NCBI GenBank assembly: GCA_030837345.1
Contig: JAUPKQ010000195.1
Coordinates: 1 to 34,722, forward strand
DNA length: 34,722 nt
Source of the DNA: Actinomycetota bacterium
Lineage (GTDB): Bacteria > Actinomycetota > Actinomycetes > Actinomycetales > Kineosporiaceae
Direction: 5' to 3'
Below, piece by piece: positions 1 through 6,939 of this stretch. The position numbers were made by a program, and so were the translations under genes. The notes under the pieces are model-generated. The model did no database searches. It worked only from the letters and a program-made list of their open reading frames with translations, and was not told the DNA's origin. Within the stretch, counting starts at the first letter, position 1. The number at the start of each line of letters is the position of its first letter.

Positions 1-94
1 CCACGCGGCGGAACCACTCCTCCACAGGGGGGCCGCCGCACCGGAGCCTGAGGCACTCTCCGGCTCCTTCCCGGGGCGGACGTACGATCGCGTC

Positions 95-457
95 ATGTCA
101 GGCGACCCGGCTGCCCGATCGGTGGCCCCGGTCGACGCCTGGGAGATCTTCGCCTTCGCCTCCGACCTCGCGATGCTCGCCGCTCTCGCGGTCGCCGGCT
201 GGACCCTGAAGCCCTCAGCGCCGGCCGGTCTCATCGTGGTGTTCGCCCTGCCCGGTCTCACCGGTCTCCTCTGGGGGACCTGGCTCGCGCCACGGGCCCG
301 CCGCAGGCTCACCGAACCGGCCCTCACCTCGGCCAGGATCCTCCTCCTCGTCTCCAGCGGCGCCCTTCTCCTCGCCGTCGGTCAACCTCACTGGGCCGTC
401 GTCCTCACCGCCGCCGGAGTGACGATCGCGATCGTGCTCGCCCGTCGACACAGGTGA
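95..457 (+). CDS. DUF2568 (YrdB-like) membrane protein
   Basis: A 120-residue integral membrane protein of unknown function. Four hydrophobic segments are visible at about residues 17-37, 43-63, 78-95 and 98-115. The pattern of an acidic residue in helix 1, a Leu-Trp-Gly stretch at the end of helix 2 and a following Ala-Pro-Arg-Ala-Arg resembles the DUF2568/YrdB family, whose members are usually 110-125 residues. The ATG at 95 has no close Shine-Dalgarno; GGGGCGGA lies about 15 bases upstream, so a leaderless or weakly initiated message is possible. The next gene on the strand is 173 bases away and no operon is obvious. The family call rests on motif resemblance. Confidence 0.7.
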   Translation: MSGDPAARSVAPVDAWEIFAFASDLAMLAALAVAGWTLKPSAPAGLIVVFALPGLTGLLWGTWLAPRARRRLTEPALTSARILLLVSSGALLLAVGQPHWAVVLTAAGVTIAIVLARRHR

Positions 458-630
458 GGACCCGCCGGCTTCCGGGGAACCATCCACCGCTCCGGCCGCG
501 GACGACGGTGGTGTGAATCATCCGTTCGGTGAACGCAAACGGGCCCGATTGCAGACCGTTACGTATCACAGTGGTGCTCATACGGTTTGTAGCTGTCCCA
601 CCGCTTCGCTGTCCCGAGGAGGACCGGTCC

Positions 631-1464
631 GTGACGACCGTGGCACCGCCGAACAGAACGGTGTGGCGGCGCACGCTCGTCGTGGTGGCGGCGGGACTGT
701 TCGGACTCGCCGCCGTGGCTCCCGCCCTCGGCGGCTCCGTCGGCCCGGCCACCGGGGCGACGGGATCGACGGCGGCACCCGCGGCTCCGTGGTCCGAGGC
801 GTCCTTGTCCCCGGCGATCCGCGGGACGGAGGGACTTCTCCCCGGCGGACCCGGCGCCCCGGTGACGATCGAGCCGGACGGAGGACCGACGGTGCTCGAA
901 TCGCTCGCGGCGCCCGCCTTCCCCGGTGGTCCGCCGGTGACGGTCACGCCGGACGGATCACGTCTTCCCCGTGAGTGCCCGGCGCTCGCGTGGCGGGCGA
1001 CCGTTGTCCGACGTCCGTCCCTGGAGAGGGAGACCCTCCCGGCCGTGGAGATCTCGCTGTCCACGACCGCCCCGAGCGGCTGCCAGGGATACGACAGGCC
1101 TCTCCCCCTCGTCGTGCTGGGTCCAGGAGGTGAGAGCCTCCGGGCGATCACCTCCGTACCGATCACCGTGGCCGTCCTCGCGACACCGGGCATCTCGGTG
1201 CGCGGCGAGGACGGCCAGGTCGCCGTCCTCCCCATCGCCCCGACGTCCGGGCCCGTCCCGGCGGAGTACACGATCGACGTGCGGGAGGCGGGCGGGGAAT
1301 GGATCCCCCGTCGCACGACTCCCGCTCCCGCCGTCTGCCTCCTGCCCCCGGCCGCCGGGACCGAGACGGTCGCGTATCGCGTCACGGCACGCCTTCGCGA
1401 GTGGAGCCGCAGTTCCGCGCCGGTGAGATACCCGACGCGGGCCACGGCGTCCGCGCCGATCTAG
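631..1464 (+). CDS. Secreted protein of unknown function
   Basis: A 277-residue protein with a classical export signal: two arginines, then a hydrophobic core at about residues 14-31 (LVVVAAGLFGLAAVAPAL), followed by a Gly/Ser/Thr/Ala-rich stretch. The GTG at 631 is chosen because GAGGAGGA sits 7 bases upstream at 616-623; the in-frame ATG at 529 would put a charged tail before the signal. The mature part is rich in Pro, Val and Thr, with three widely spaced cysteines, and ends in a beta-rich segment (VAYRVTARLREWSRSSAPV) that looks like the last strands of a fibronectin-type or Ig-like fold. I do not recognise a family. It probably acts outside the membrane. Confidence 0.75.
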   Translation: MTTVAPPNRTVWRRTLVVVAAGLFGLAAVAPALGGSVGPATGATGSTAAPAAPWSEASLSPAIRGTEGLLPGGPGAPVTIEPDGGPTVLESLAAPAFPGGPPVTVTPDGSRLPRECPALAWRATVVRRPSLERETLPAVEISLSTTAPSGCQGYDRPLPLVVLGPGGESLRAITSVPITVAVLATPGISVRGEDGQVAVLPIAPTSGPVPAEYTIDVREAGGEWIPRRTTPAPAVCLLPPAAGTETVAYRVTARLREWSRSSAPVRYPTRATASAPI

Positions 1465-1787
1465 CTGGACAGCCGACCCGGGCGGTGGTGGACGGACGGC
1501 GGTGGACGGGTCCGTAGGTGGTGGATGGACCCACCGTCAGTTGGTGCCCGGGCCCACCGACGCGGTCGGCACATCGGCGGGCCCGGTGTCTCAGCCGTCC
1601 TCAGGGCAGGACGTATCCCCCGATTGCCCGGCGGACCACCCCGGGCCGAATGGGGGAGATCACCCACATCGCCTACATTCGCCCGCTCCGGACGACGAGT
1701 ATCGACGTGTCCTTCACTCCCGAATCCCCCGGAAGTCCCCCGGCACGAATCCCCCCCAGGAACGAAGGAGTTTGCAGTGACGCCCGG
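1465..1787. other. Intergenic region with G-rich repeats and an orphan ribosome binding site
   Basis: No protein here is convincing. The first 90 bases hold loosely repeated GGTGGTGGA/GGTGGACGG units and short GC-rich inverted repeats that may end the upstream message. At 1764-1769 the sequence AAGGAG is followed six bases later by GTG at 1777, a textbook start signal, but the frame it opens runs only to a stop at 1966-1968 and lies antisense to the 116-residue gene at 1788-2138. Confidence 0.5.
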
Positions 1788-2138
1788 TCAGGGACCGGAG
1801 TACCGGATGCGCATGCGGATCCGGTCTGCCATGGGTTTCAGCACCTCCTCGTCGACGACTCCTCGTACGACGAAAGCATCGGCATCGGTCCGAATCGCCA
1901 GCTCCTCCACGCGCTCGTATCCGGCCGCATCCCCGGGCCAGATCTCGAACACGTCAAGTAAGAAGTAGCCGAGGGCGTGAGCTGTCAATGCCACCTGCAA
2001 ACGCTCTTCGGTTCGGCGCACCTCCCAGGACTCGTCCGGCGACGACTCGTCCGGTTGGACCGCGAGGACTCCGATCGCAAACGGACGGACAGCGGTAGTT
2101 GAGCGACCCGCACGCGGGACTTCGAACGGCAAGGTCAC
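1788..2138 (-). CDS. Unknown 116-residue protein
   Basis: A soluble acidic protein with no family I recognise. Codon usage is normal for the replicon and the GTG start at 2138 has GAGGGGGA a few bases upstream, which supports a real gene. The central part (residues 40-90) alternates hydrophobic and charged residues (VALTAHALGYFLLDVFEIWPGD) as in a compact alpha/beta fold. There is no signal peptide or membrane helix. It diverges from the small-protein/XRE operon, and the 152 bases between them carry two palindromes, so shared regulation by the XRE protein is possible; this is inference from position. Confidence 0.65.
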   Translation of the reverse strand: MTLPFEVPRAGRSTTAVRPFAIGVLAVQPDESSPDESWEVRRTEERLQVALTAHALGYFLLDVFEIWPGDAAGYERVEELAIRTDADAFVVRGVVDEEVLKPMADRIRMRIRYSGP

Positions 2139-2205
2139 AGATCATCCCCCTCACCACTCGAGAACCTACGCCCAAAGGTACGGGCTAGACCCGGCACATG
2201 ACCAG

Positions 2206-2219
2206 AATTGCGCGCAATT
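2206..2219. promoter_or_regulatory. 14-base palindrome AATTGCGCGCAATT, candidate operator
   Basis: AATTGCGCGCAATT is its own reverse complement. Half of it, GAATTGCG, recurs as a direct repeat at 2236-2243, 31 bases (about three helical turns) from the copy at 2205-2212. It lies between the divergent 116-residue gene and the XRE operon. The neighbouring XRE protein is the natural candidate to bind it, but nothing in the sequence proves this. Confidence 0.45.
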
Positions 2220-2259
2220 GCTTTGAAGTTTGGGCGAATTGCGGGACCATGACACGGAG

Positions 2260-2277
2260 CGCCACCGTATGGTGGCG
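2260..2277. promoter_or_regulatory. Inverted repeat next to the ribosome binding site of the small gene
   Basis: CGCCACC-GTAT-GGTGGCG is a perfect 7-base inverted repeat with a 4-base loop. Its last G starts the purine tract GGAAAGGAAG that serves the GTG at 2291. It could be a second operator or an RNA hairpin limiting translation of the small protein. Confidence 0.45.
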
Positions 2278-2290
2278 GAAAGGAAGCAGC

Positions 2291-2494
2291 GTGGCAGAGC
2301 TCGAGTTCCTCTGGAAGGACCTCAACTCGGGTGGAGGCGGATGTCCCGCCCTCTATCGGACAGAGGGCGGCTACATCGTCCAGGGCAAACGACTCGATTC
2401 CGGGGAACGAGCCCAGCTGCGCGACCTGGCCGGGGACGAGGAGGGCGTCTATGTGCCCGCGAACGTCCTCGACCGGCTGACCGGAAGGACTTGA
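2291..2494 (+). CDS. Small XRE-partner protein (DUF397-like role)
   Basis: A 67-residue acidic protein beginning VAELEFLWKDLNSGGGG and containing CPALYRTEGGYIVQG. The GTG at 2291 follows AAAGGAAG at 2279-2286; an upstream in-frame ATG at 2198 is rejected because the extra residues are low quality and would run through both palindromes. The layout (Trp-Lys, Ser/Gly turn, Cys-Pro, then a Gly-Tyr-Val-Val-type strand) recalls DUF397 proteins, the small partners of DUF5753-type XRE regulators, but it is not a clear DUF397 member. Its stop overlaps the TTG start of the regulator (TTGA), so the two are translationally coupled. In known pairs the partner more often lies downstream of the regulator; here it comes first. 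Confidence 0.75.
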   Translation: MAELEFLWKDLNSGGGGCPALYRTEGGYIVQGKRLDSGERAQLRDLAGDEEGVYVPANVLDRLTGRT

Positions 2495-3336
2495 TCATCA
2501 GCGGAGACGGGACCGAGGAACGCATCCGGCTCGCCGAGCGGTTGCGTGCCGTCAGACTGCACGCGGGGCTCAGCGGGAAGGAGCTCTCACAGAAGTCGGG
2601 TTGGCAGCCGTCGAAGGTGTCGCGCCTGGAGACCGGTCGTCAACTGCCGTCCGAGCCGGATCTCCTGCGCTGGATGGAACTCTGCGGCGTGGACGAGGGG
2701 GACCGCGAGGGCCTGCTCGCACTGCGCGAGGCCGCGACGACCGCCCACCGGACCTGGCAGCAACGCATGCGACGGGGGCAGCAACCCGTCCAGGCCGACT
2801 ACAACCGCCTGGTCGAGGCGTCGACGCGAATACGCCACTTCGAGACGGCCTGGGTACCCGGACTGCTCCAGACCCCCGTCTACGCCCGGATCGTCTTCAC
2901 CGAGATGGTGTCGCTCCACCACGTCGACATCAGGGACATCGACAGTGCCGTCAACACCCGCATGCAACGACAGCGGTGCCTGTACGACACGACCAAACAC
3001 TTCGAGTTCCTGCTGGCCGAGCCCGTGCTGCGATGGCGCTTCTGCCCGCCCGAGGTCCTGCGCGCCCAGCTCGACCGGTTGCGTGGAGTGATTGGTATGC
3101 CGAACGTGCGCTTCGGCATCCTCCCTCTGGACGCGACGGTGGGGACCCCGCCGCAGAACGCCTTCCAGCTCTACGACTCCACCGCCGTCGTCGAGACGTT
3201 CGCCGGGGAGACGATGCACTCACGGGTCGACTCGGCGATCTACAACCGGGTGCTCGACCGCCTGTGGTCCGACGCCCTCGTCGGTGACACGGCTCTCACC
3301 GCGTTGGAAGCCGCGGGCGCCCTGCTGACCGGTTGA
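2491..3336 (+). CDS. XRE-family regulator with DUF5753 domain
   Basis: A 281-residue DNA-binding regulator. Residues about 10-70 form the Cro/C1-type helix-turn-helix (LRAVRLHAGLSGKELS, then WQPSKVSRLETGRQLPS). From residue 95 to the end is the actinobacterial DUF5753 region, with its typical HFETAWVPGLLQTPVYARI segment. Length is normal for the family. The TTG at 2491 is chosen because it overlaps the preceding stop and follows GGAAGG; an ORF reading back to 2230 has no plausible protein upstream of it. Family members act with small DUF397-type partners and influence development and antibiotic production in Streptomyces; a toxin-antitoxin-like role has also been proposed. Which applies here cannot be told. 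It ends 7 bases from the convergent tetR gene. Confidence 0.9.
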   Translation: MIISGDGTEERIRLAERLRAVRLHAGLSGKELSQKSGWQPSKVSRLETGRQLPSEPDLLRWMELCGVDEGDREGLLALREAATTAHRTWQQRMRRGQQPVQADYNRLVEASTRIRHFETAWVPGLLQTPVYARIVFTEMVSLHHVDIRDIDSAVNTRMQRQRCLYDTTKHFEFLLAEPVLRWRFCPPEVLRAQLDRLRGVIGMPNVRFGILPLDATVGTPPQNAFQLYDSTAVVETFAGETMHSRVDSAIYNRVLDRLWSDALVGDTALTALEAAGALLTG

Positions 3337-3343
3337 CCCGGCC

Positions 3344-3973
3344 TCAACCGGCGACGGGCCCGTTCCGGTCCAGCAGCTGGGCGACGAGGTACTCGACGTC
3401 CGAGCGCAGGACGCCGGGCAGCGCGTCCGGCTCCACCCGCCCGAGTTCCAGGCGCACGAGCTTGAGGTAGAGCACTGAGAAGATCACTCCGGCCACCCGG
3501 CGGACGTCGGCGTCCGGCCGGACCTCACGGGACTCCGCGTAGCGCCCCAGCATCGAGGCCATCGCCTCCTCCAGTTCCTGGATGCGGGTGAGGGCCTCGG
3601 TCCGATGCGGACCGTCCGCGCCGAACAGCACCTCCCGCTGGAAGACCGCCGTGTTCTCCGGCTGAGTGATCGCGGCCTGCACCAAGGGCTCCACGAGGCC
3701 GACGACGGCCTCGGCGACCGACCCGCCCCGTTCGACGATGTCCTGGCCCCGCTCGGCGCCGAGACGCAACCGCTCGTTCATCACCATGATCAGGAGTTCC
3801 GCCTTCGTGCGCGCGTACCGGAACAGCGTGCCGGCACCGATGTCGGCGGCCTCGGCGATCTCCTGCGTGGTGACGGCGGAGTATCCCTTCCGGCCGAACA
3901 GGGTGTCGGCCGTCTCGGAGATCCGGCGCAACGTCTCGTTCTTCTTCCGCTCACGGCGACCCACCGTTGCCAC
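3344..3973 (-). CDS. TetR-family repressor, probably of oleate hydratase
   Basis: A 209-residue regulator. The N-terminal helix-turn-helix spans about residues 12-60 (ADTLFGRKGYSAVTTQEIA, then AADIGAGTLFRYARTKAEL), the classical TetR fold. The C-terminal helical domain would hold the ligand. The GTG at 3973 is chosen over the ATG at 4006 because a perfect AGGAGG (complement of 3981-3986) lies 7 bases upstream. It diverges from the oleate hydratase gene over 132 bases containing a long inverted repeat. The arrangement suggests repression of both genes, relieved by a fatty acid or acyl-CoA. The ligand is inferred from the neighbour and not from residues. Confidence 0.9.
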   Translation of the reverse strand: MATVGRRERKKNETLRRISETADTLFGRKGYSAVTTQEIAEAADIGAGTLFRYARTKAELLIMVMNERLRLGAERGQDIVERGGSVAEAVVGLVEPLVQAAITQPENTAVFQREVLFGADGPHRTEALTRIQELEEAMASMLGRYAESREVRPDADVRRVAGVIFSVLYLKLVRLELGRVEPDALPGVLRSDVEYLVAQLLDRNGPVAG

Positions 3974-4053
3974 CGTTACACCTCCTGCACTCGTCGACGG
4001 GTTCATCGTCCTCCACGCCTCACCACGAACGGTCCGGGTCTCCCCCCGAGCTC

Positions 4054-4094
4054 CAAAACGGAGTACGCTCATTTTTGAGCACACTACCGTTTTG
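4054..4094. promoter_or_regulatory. Inverted-repeat operator between tetR and oleate hydratase genes
   Basis: The left arm CAAAACGGAGTACGCTCA (4054-4071) is matched, after reverse complementing, by the right arm at 4076-4094 (CAAAACGGTAGTGTGCTCA) with one inserted base and two substitutions. The centre is four T residues. TACGCT at 4064-4069 and its opposite-strand counterpart TAGTGT (complement of 4081-4086) both fit a TAnnnT -10 hexamer, so the two divergent promoters may be buried in the repeat. The right arm ends where the ribosome binding site of the hydratase gene begins (4094-4099). A bound TetR dimer, or two, would shut off both genes. Confidence 0.75.
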
Positions 4095-4105
4095 AGGAGC
4101 AGGTC

Positions 4106-5704
4106 ATGACGTCGGATCGCACGGGGAAGCACGTCTGGATCGTGGGAGGCGGCATCGCGGGGATGGCCGCGGCGGCGTTCGCGATCCGCGACGCGGGGCT
4201 TCCGGGAGGCAACGTCCACATCCTGGAGGAGCTCGGGGTCACCGGGGGTTCCATGGACGGCGCCACCTCGCCGACCGCGGCCGGCGCCTTCGTCACCCGG
4301 GGAGGCCGCATGCTCGAGGAGAAGGCCTACCGCTGCACCTGGGACCTCTTCGGCACGGTCCCCTCGCTGGAGGATCCCGGGACGACGGTGCGCCAGGAGA
4401 TCATCGACTTCAACCAGCGGGTCCGCACCGAGGCCCGGGCGCGTCTGATCGACGCGGATCACCGGGTCCTCGACGCGACGGACTACGGGTTCTCACTGAG
4501 GGACAGGGCCGACCTCTCCCGGCTCATCGTCACGCCCGAGGGGCTGCTCGGTTCACGGCGCATCGATGAGTTCTTCACCGAGCACTTCTTCACCACGAAC
4601 TTCTGGCGCATGTGGCGGACGACCTTCGCCTTCCAGAAATGGCACTCGGCGGCGGAGCTCCGTCGCTACTTCCTGCGCTTCCTCCACGTCTTCGACCACC
4701 TCGACACGCTGAGCGACGTCCGCCGGACGGTCTACAACCAGTACGACTCAATGATCGTCCCGCTGCAGCGCTGGCTGGTCGACCAGGGAGTCGACGTCCG
4801 GTTCGGGACCTCGGTGACCGACGTCGACCTCGTGGACGAGCCGGGCCGGGGACGGCGTATCACCGGCCTGCACCTCGTCACCGGCGACGGGAGCGAGCAC
4901 CTGGCCCTGGGAGCTGATGACTACGCCCTCGTCACCATCGGCTCGATCACGGCGGACGCCCGTTACGGCGGTGCCGACTCGGTGCCGACGCTCGTCCGGG
5001 ACCGGCAGGACAACGGCTGGTCGTTGTGGGAGCGGATCGCCGCGAAGGGCCCGGATCTCGGCCGTCCGATGACGTTCTACGGCGGCGTCGACGAGCACAA
5101 GTGGGAGTCGTTCACCCTCACGATGCACGACGACACCCTGATCCGGCGGATCGCCGAGTACTCCGGGAACGAGCCGGGAACAGGCGCGCTCATGACCTGG
5201 GTCGACTCCGGCTGGCACCTGTCGGTCGTCGTGCCCCACCAGCCGCACTTCCCCGGGATGCCGAAGGACACCTACACCCTCTGGGGCTACGGCTTCGAGG
5301 TCGACGAAAAAGGCGACCACGTCCCGGAGCGCCTGGCCGACGCGACCGGGACGCAGATCGTCACGGAACTGATCGGTCAGCTGGGATTCGACGACATCCT
5401 CGACCACGTCCTGGAGACCACCGACGTCACGAGCGTGATGATGCCCTACGCCTCCGCGCTCTTCGCGTGCAGGAAACCCGGCGACCGGCCGAAGGTCGTC
5501 CCCGACCGGTCACGGAACTTCGCCTTGCTCGGGCAGTTCACCGAGCTCGACGAGGACGTCGTCTTCACGGTCGAGTACTCGATCCACGGGGCGATGCACG
5601 CGATCTACACCCTCCTCGGGGTGGACCGGACCATCCCGCCGATCTACCACGGCATCCTCGACCCGGCCACCGCTCTCCGGGCGACGAAAACCCTCCTGCG
5701 CTGA
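4106..5704 (+). CDS. ohyA: Oleate hydratase (FAD-dependent fatty acid hydratase)
   Basis: A 532-residue enzyme of the myosin-cross-reactive-antigen/oleate hydratase family, which adds water to the cis-9 double bond of oleate to give 10-hydroxystearate. The FAD-binding Rossmann motif is at residues 12-17 (VGGGIAGMAA). RGGRML at 65-70 is followed by Glu71, matching the family's catalytic glutamate in RGGRxxE. The signature stretch MWRTTFAFQKWHSAAELRRY lies at about 169-188; Tyr188 is a candidate for the second catalytic residue. VYNQYDSMIVPLQRW follows. The protein is somewhat shorter than many homologues (560-650). The ATG has GAGGAG six bases upstream. It probably detoxifies unsaturated fatty acids at the membrane face under control of the divergent TetR. 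Confidence 0.93.
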   Translation: MTSDRTGKHVWIVGGGIAGMAAAAFAIRDAGLPGGNVHILEELGVTGGSMDGATSPTAAGAFVTRGGRMLEEKAYRCTWDLFGTVPSLEDPGTTVRQEIIDFNQRVRTEARARLIDADHRVLDATDYGFSLRDRADLSRLIVTPEGLLGSRRIDEFFTEHFFTTNFWRMWRTTFAFQKWHSAAELRRYFLRFLHVFDHLDTLSDVRRTVYNQYDSMIVPLQRWLVDQGVDVRFGTSVTDVDLVDEPGRGRRITGLHLVTGDGSEHLALGADDYALVTIGSITADARYGGADSVPTLVRDRQDNGWSLWERIAAKGPDLGRPMTFYGGVDEHKWESFTLTMHDDTLIRRIAEYSGNEPGTGALMTWVDSGWHLSVVVPHQPHFPGMPKDTYTLWGYGFEVDEKGDHVPERLADATGTQIVTELIGQLGFDDILDHVLETTDVTSVMMPYASALFACRKPGDRPKVVPDRSRNFALLGQFTELDEDVVFTVEYSIHGAMHAIYTLLGVDRTIPPIYHGILDPATALRATKTLLR

Positions 5705-5707
5705 CAA

Positions 5708-5772
5708 GATCGAGTTCTTGGGTGACGGAGGTGATGATCCTTGTGTCACATCCGTCACCTGAGTTCTCGATC
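5708..5772 (+). terminator. Long hairpin behind oleate hydratase
   Basis: The arms 5708-5734 and 5746-5772 pair at 22 of 27 positions around an 11-base loop, starting three bases after the stop codon. The core GGTGACGGA pairs with TCCGTCACC. There is no U tract, as is usual for actinobacterial terminators. It most likely ends or stabilises the oleate hydratase message. The rest of the gap to 5963 shows no supported gene. Confidence 0.65.
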
Positions 5773-5963
5773 GCTCCGGGGTCATCGGCGGTTGTCCGTG
5801 CGGCAGCTCCCGGTCCCGCGAGTTCTCAGCTGACCAGGACGGCCGATCCCCTGACGACGTGATCTCTCCAGAGCGGACACGCGGCAACCCTGGATCGGAA
5901 GGCCCCGCTGGGGCACGATGGACGGACGGCCCTCGACTCATCACCTTCCGTGAGGGGAGCACC

Positions 5964-6899
5964 ATGGATCTGCCTCCCGGAGTCAGGTCACGACGCGGAG
6001 CCAGGTCACGACGAGGGGCCCGGGTGCTCGCCGTCCTTCTGCTGGCAGGGGCGGTCGCTGTCCCCGGTCAGGCGGTCGCAGCCCCTCTCCCCTCAGCCGG
6101 TTCCACGGGGACCGGAACCCATGGGTTCGGATCCCGTGCGTTCGGATCCCGTGCGTTCGGGCCCCGGACCGGTCCCGGTGAGCGGATACGGCCACGGATG
6201 GTCGTCGTCGGGGACTCGTTCGCCGCCGGGGTGGGCACCGGACGGTACGACCTGGCGGGGCGACCGTGTCTGCGCAGCTCGCAGGCCTACGGACCGTTGC
6301 TCGCCACCCGCCTGGACGGGAACCTGACATTCCTCGCCTGTTCCGGCGCGAAGATGAACGAGGTGGTGCGGAAACAGATCCCGAAGATTCCCCGGGAGAC
6401 CGATCTGGTCCTCATCACCATGGGTGGCAACGACACCGGGTTCATGCCGGTGCTCTCCGTGTGCACTCTCGCCTCGGACGACGAAACGTGCCGGACGGCG
6501 GTCCGTGTCGGCAAGGCGGCGGCGGTGACGGTGGTGCCCGTCCAACTGGCCGCGGCCGTCATGCTCTCCAGGAGAAGGGCGCCGCGCGCACGGATCGTCG
6601 TCGTCGGGTATCCGAAGCTGTTCGAGACCGGACGCTGCACGGCGGCGTTCGTCCCGAACCAGTGGCGGCGGAAGCTCCTCAACGAGGGAGCGGACCTCCT
6701 CAACAACGCCCTTCGCTCGGCGTCCCGGTCCCTGGAGGTCGGCTACGTCGACGTCGGACGTCAGTTCGTGGGACACGGGATCTGCGCCCCCGAGGGCAAG
6801 GCGTGGATCAACCCTCCCGGTTCCGGTCCCGACAGCTACCACCCGACTCCCACCGGGTACGAGCAGGGCTACCTGACGGCGCTGTCGGCGGTGCGCTGA
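5964..6899 (+). CDS. Secreted SGNH-hydrolase family esterase/lipase
   Basis: A 311-residue secreted hydrolase. After an Arg-rich start and hydrophobic core (ARVLAVLLLAGAVAVPG) the signal ends near AVAA-P at about residue 40. The catalytic blocks are visible: GDSFAAGVG near residue 78 (block I, nucleophile Ser), GGNDTGF (block III) and DSYHPTPTGYEQGY (block V, Asp-x-x-His) near the C terminus. The block II glycine region is less clear. Four or more cysteines in the mature part suggest disulfides. The ATG at 5964 follows GAGGGGAG by five bases, and the longer ORF upstream has no signal-like start. Relatives include Streptomyces GDSL lipases acting on esters outside the cell. The N-terminal linker carries a short tandem repeat (GFGSRAFGSRAFG). 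Confidence 0.87.
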   Translation: MDLPPGVRSRRGARSRRGARVLAVLLLAGAVAVPGQAVAAPLPSAGSTGTGTHGFGSRAFGSRAFGPRTGPGERIRPRMVVVGDSFAAGVGTGRYDLAGRPCLRSSQAYGPLLATRLDGNLTFLACSGAKMNEVVRKQIPKIPRETDLVLITMGGNDTGFMPVLSVCTLASDDETCRTAVRVGKAAAVTVVPVQLAAAVMLSRRRAPRARIVVVGYPKLFETGRCTAAFVPNQWRRKLLNEGADLLNNALRSASRSLEVGYVDVGRQFVGHGICAPEGKAWINPPGSGPDSYHPTPTGYEQGYLTALSAVR

Positions 6900-6939
6900 C
6901 CCGGGACCCGGCCGGTCCCTGTCAGTGTCAGCGGGGATG

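Noticed and set aside
405-1445. A 346-codon antisense frame over the secreted protein gene
   Set aside because: It covers a gene with signal peptide and strong ribosome binding site, and its product is Arg/Thr/Gly-rich without motif.
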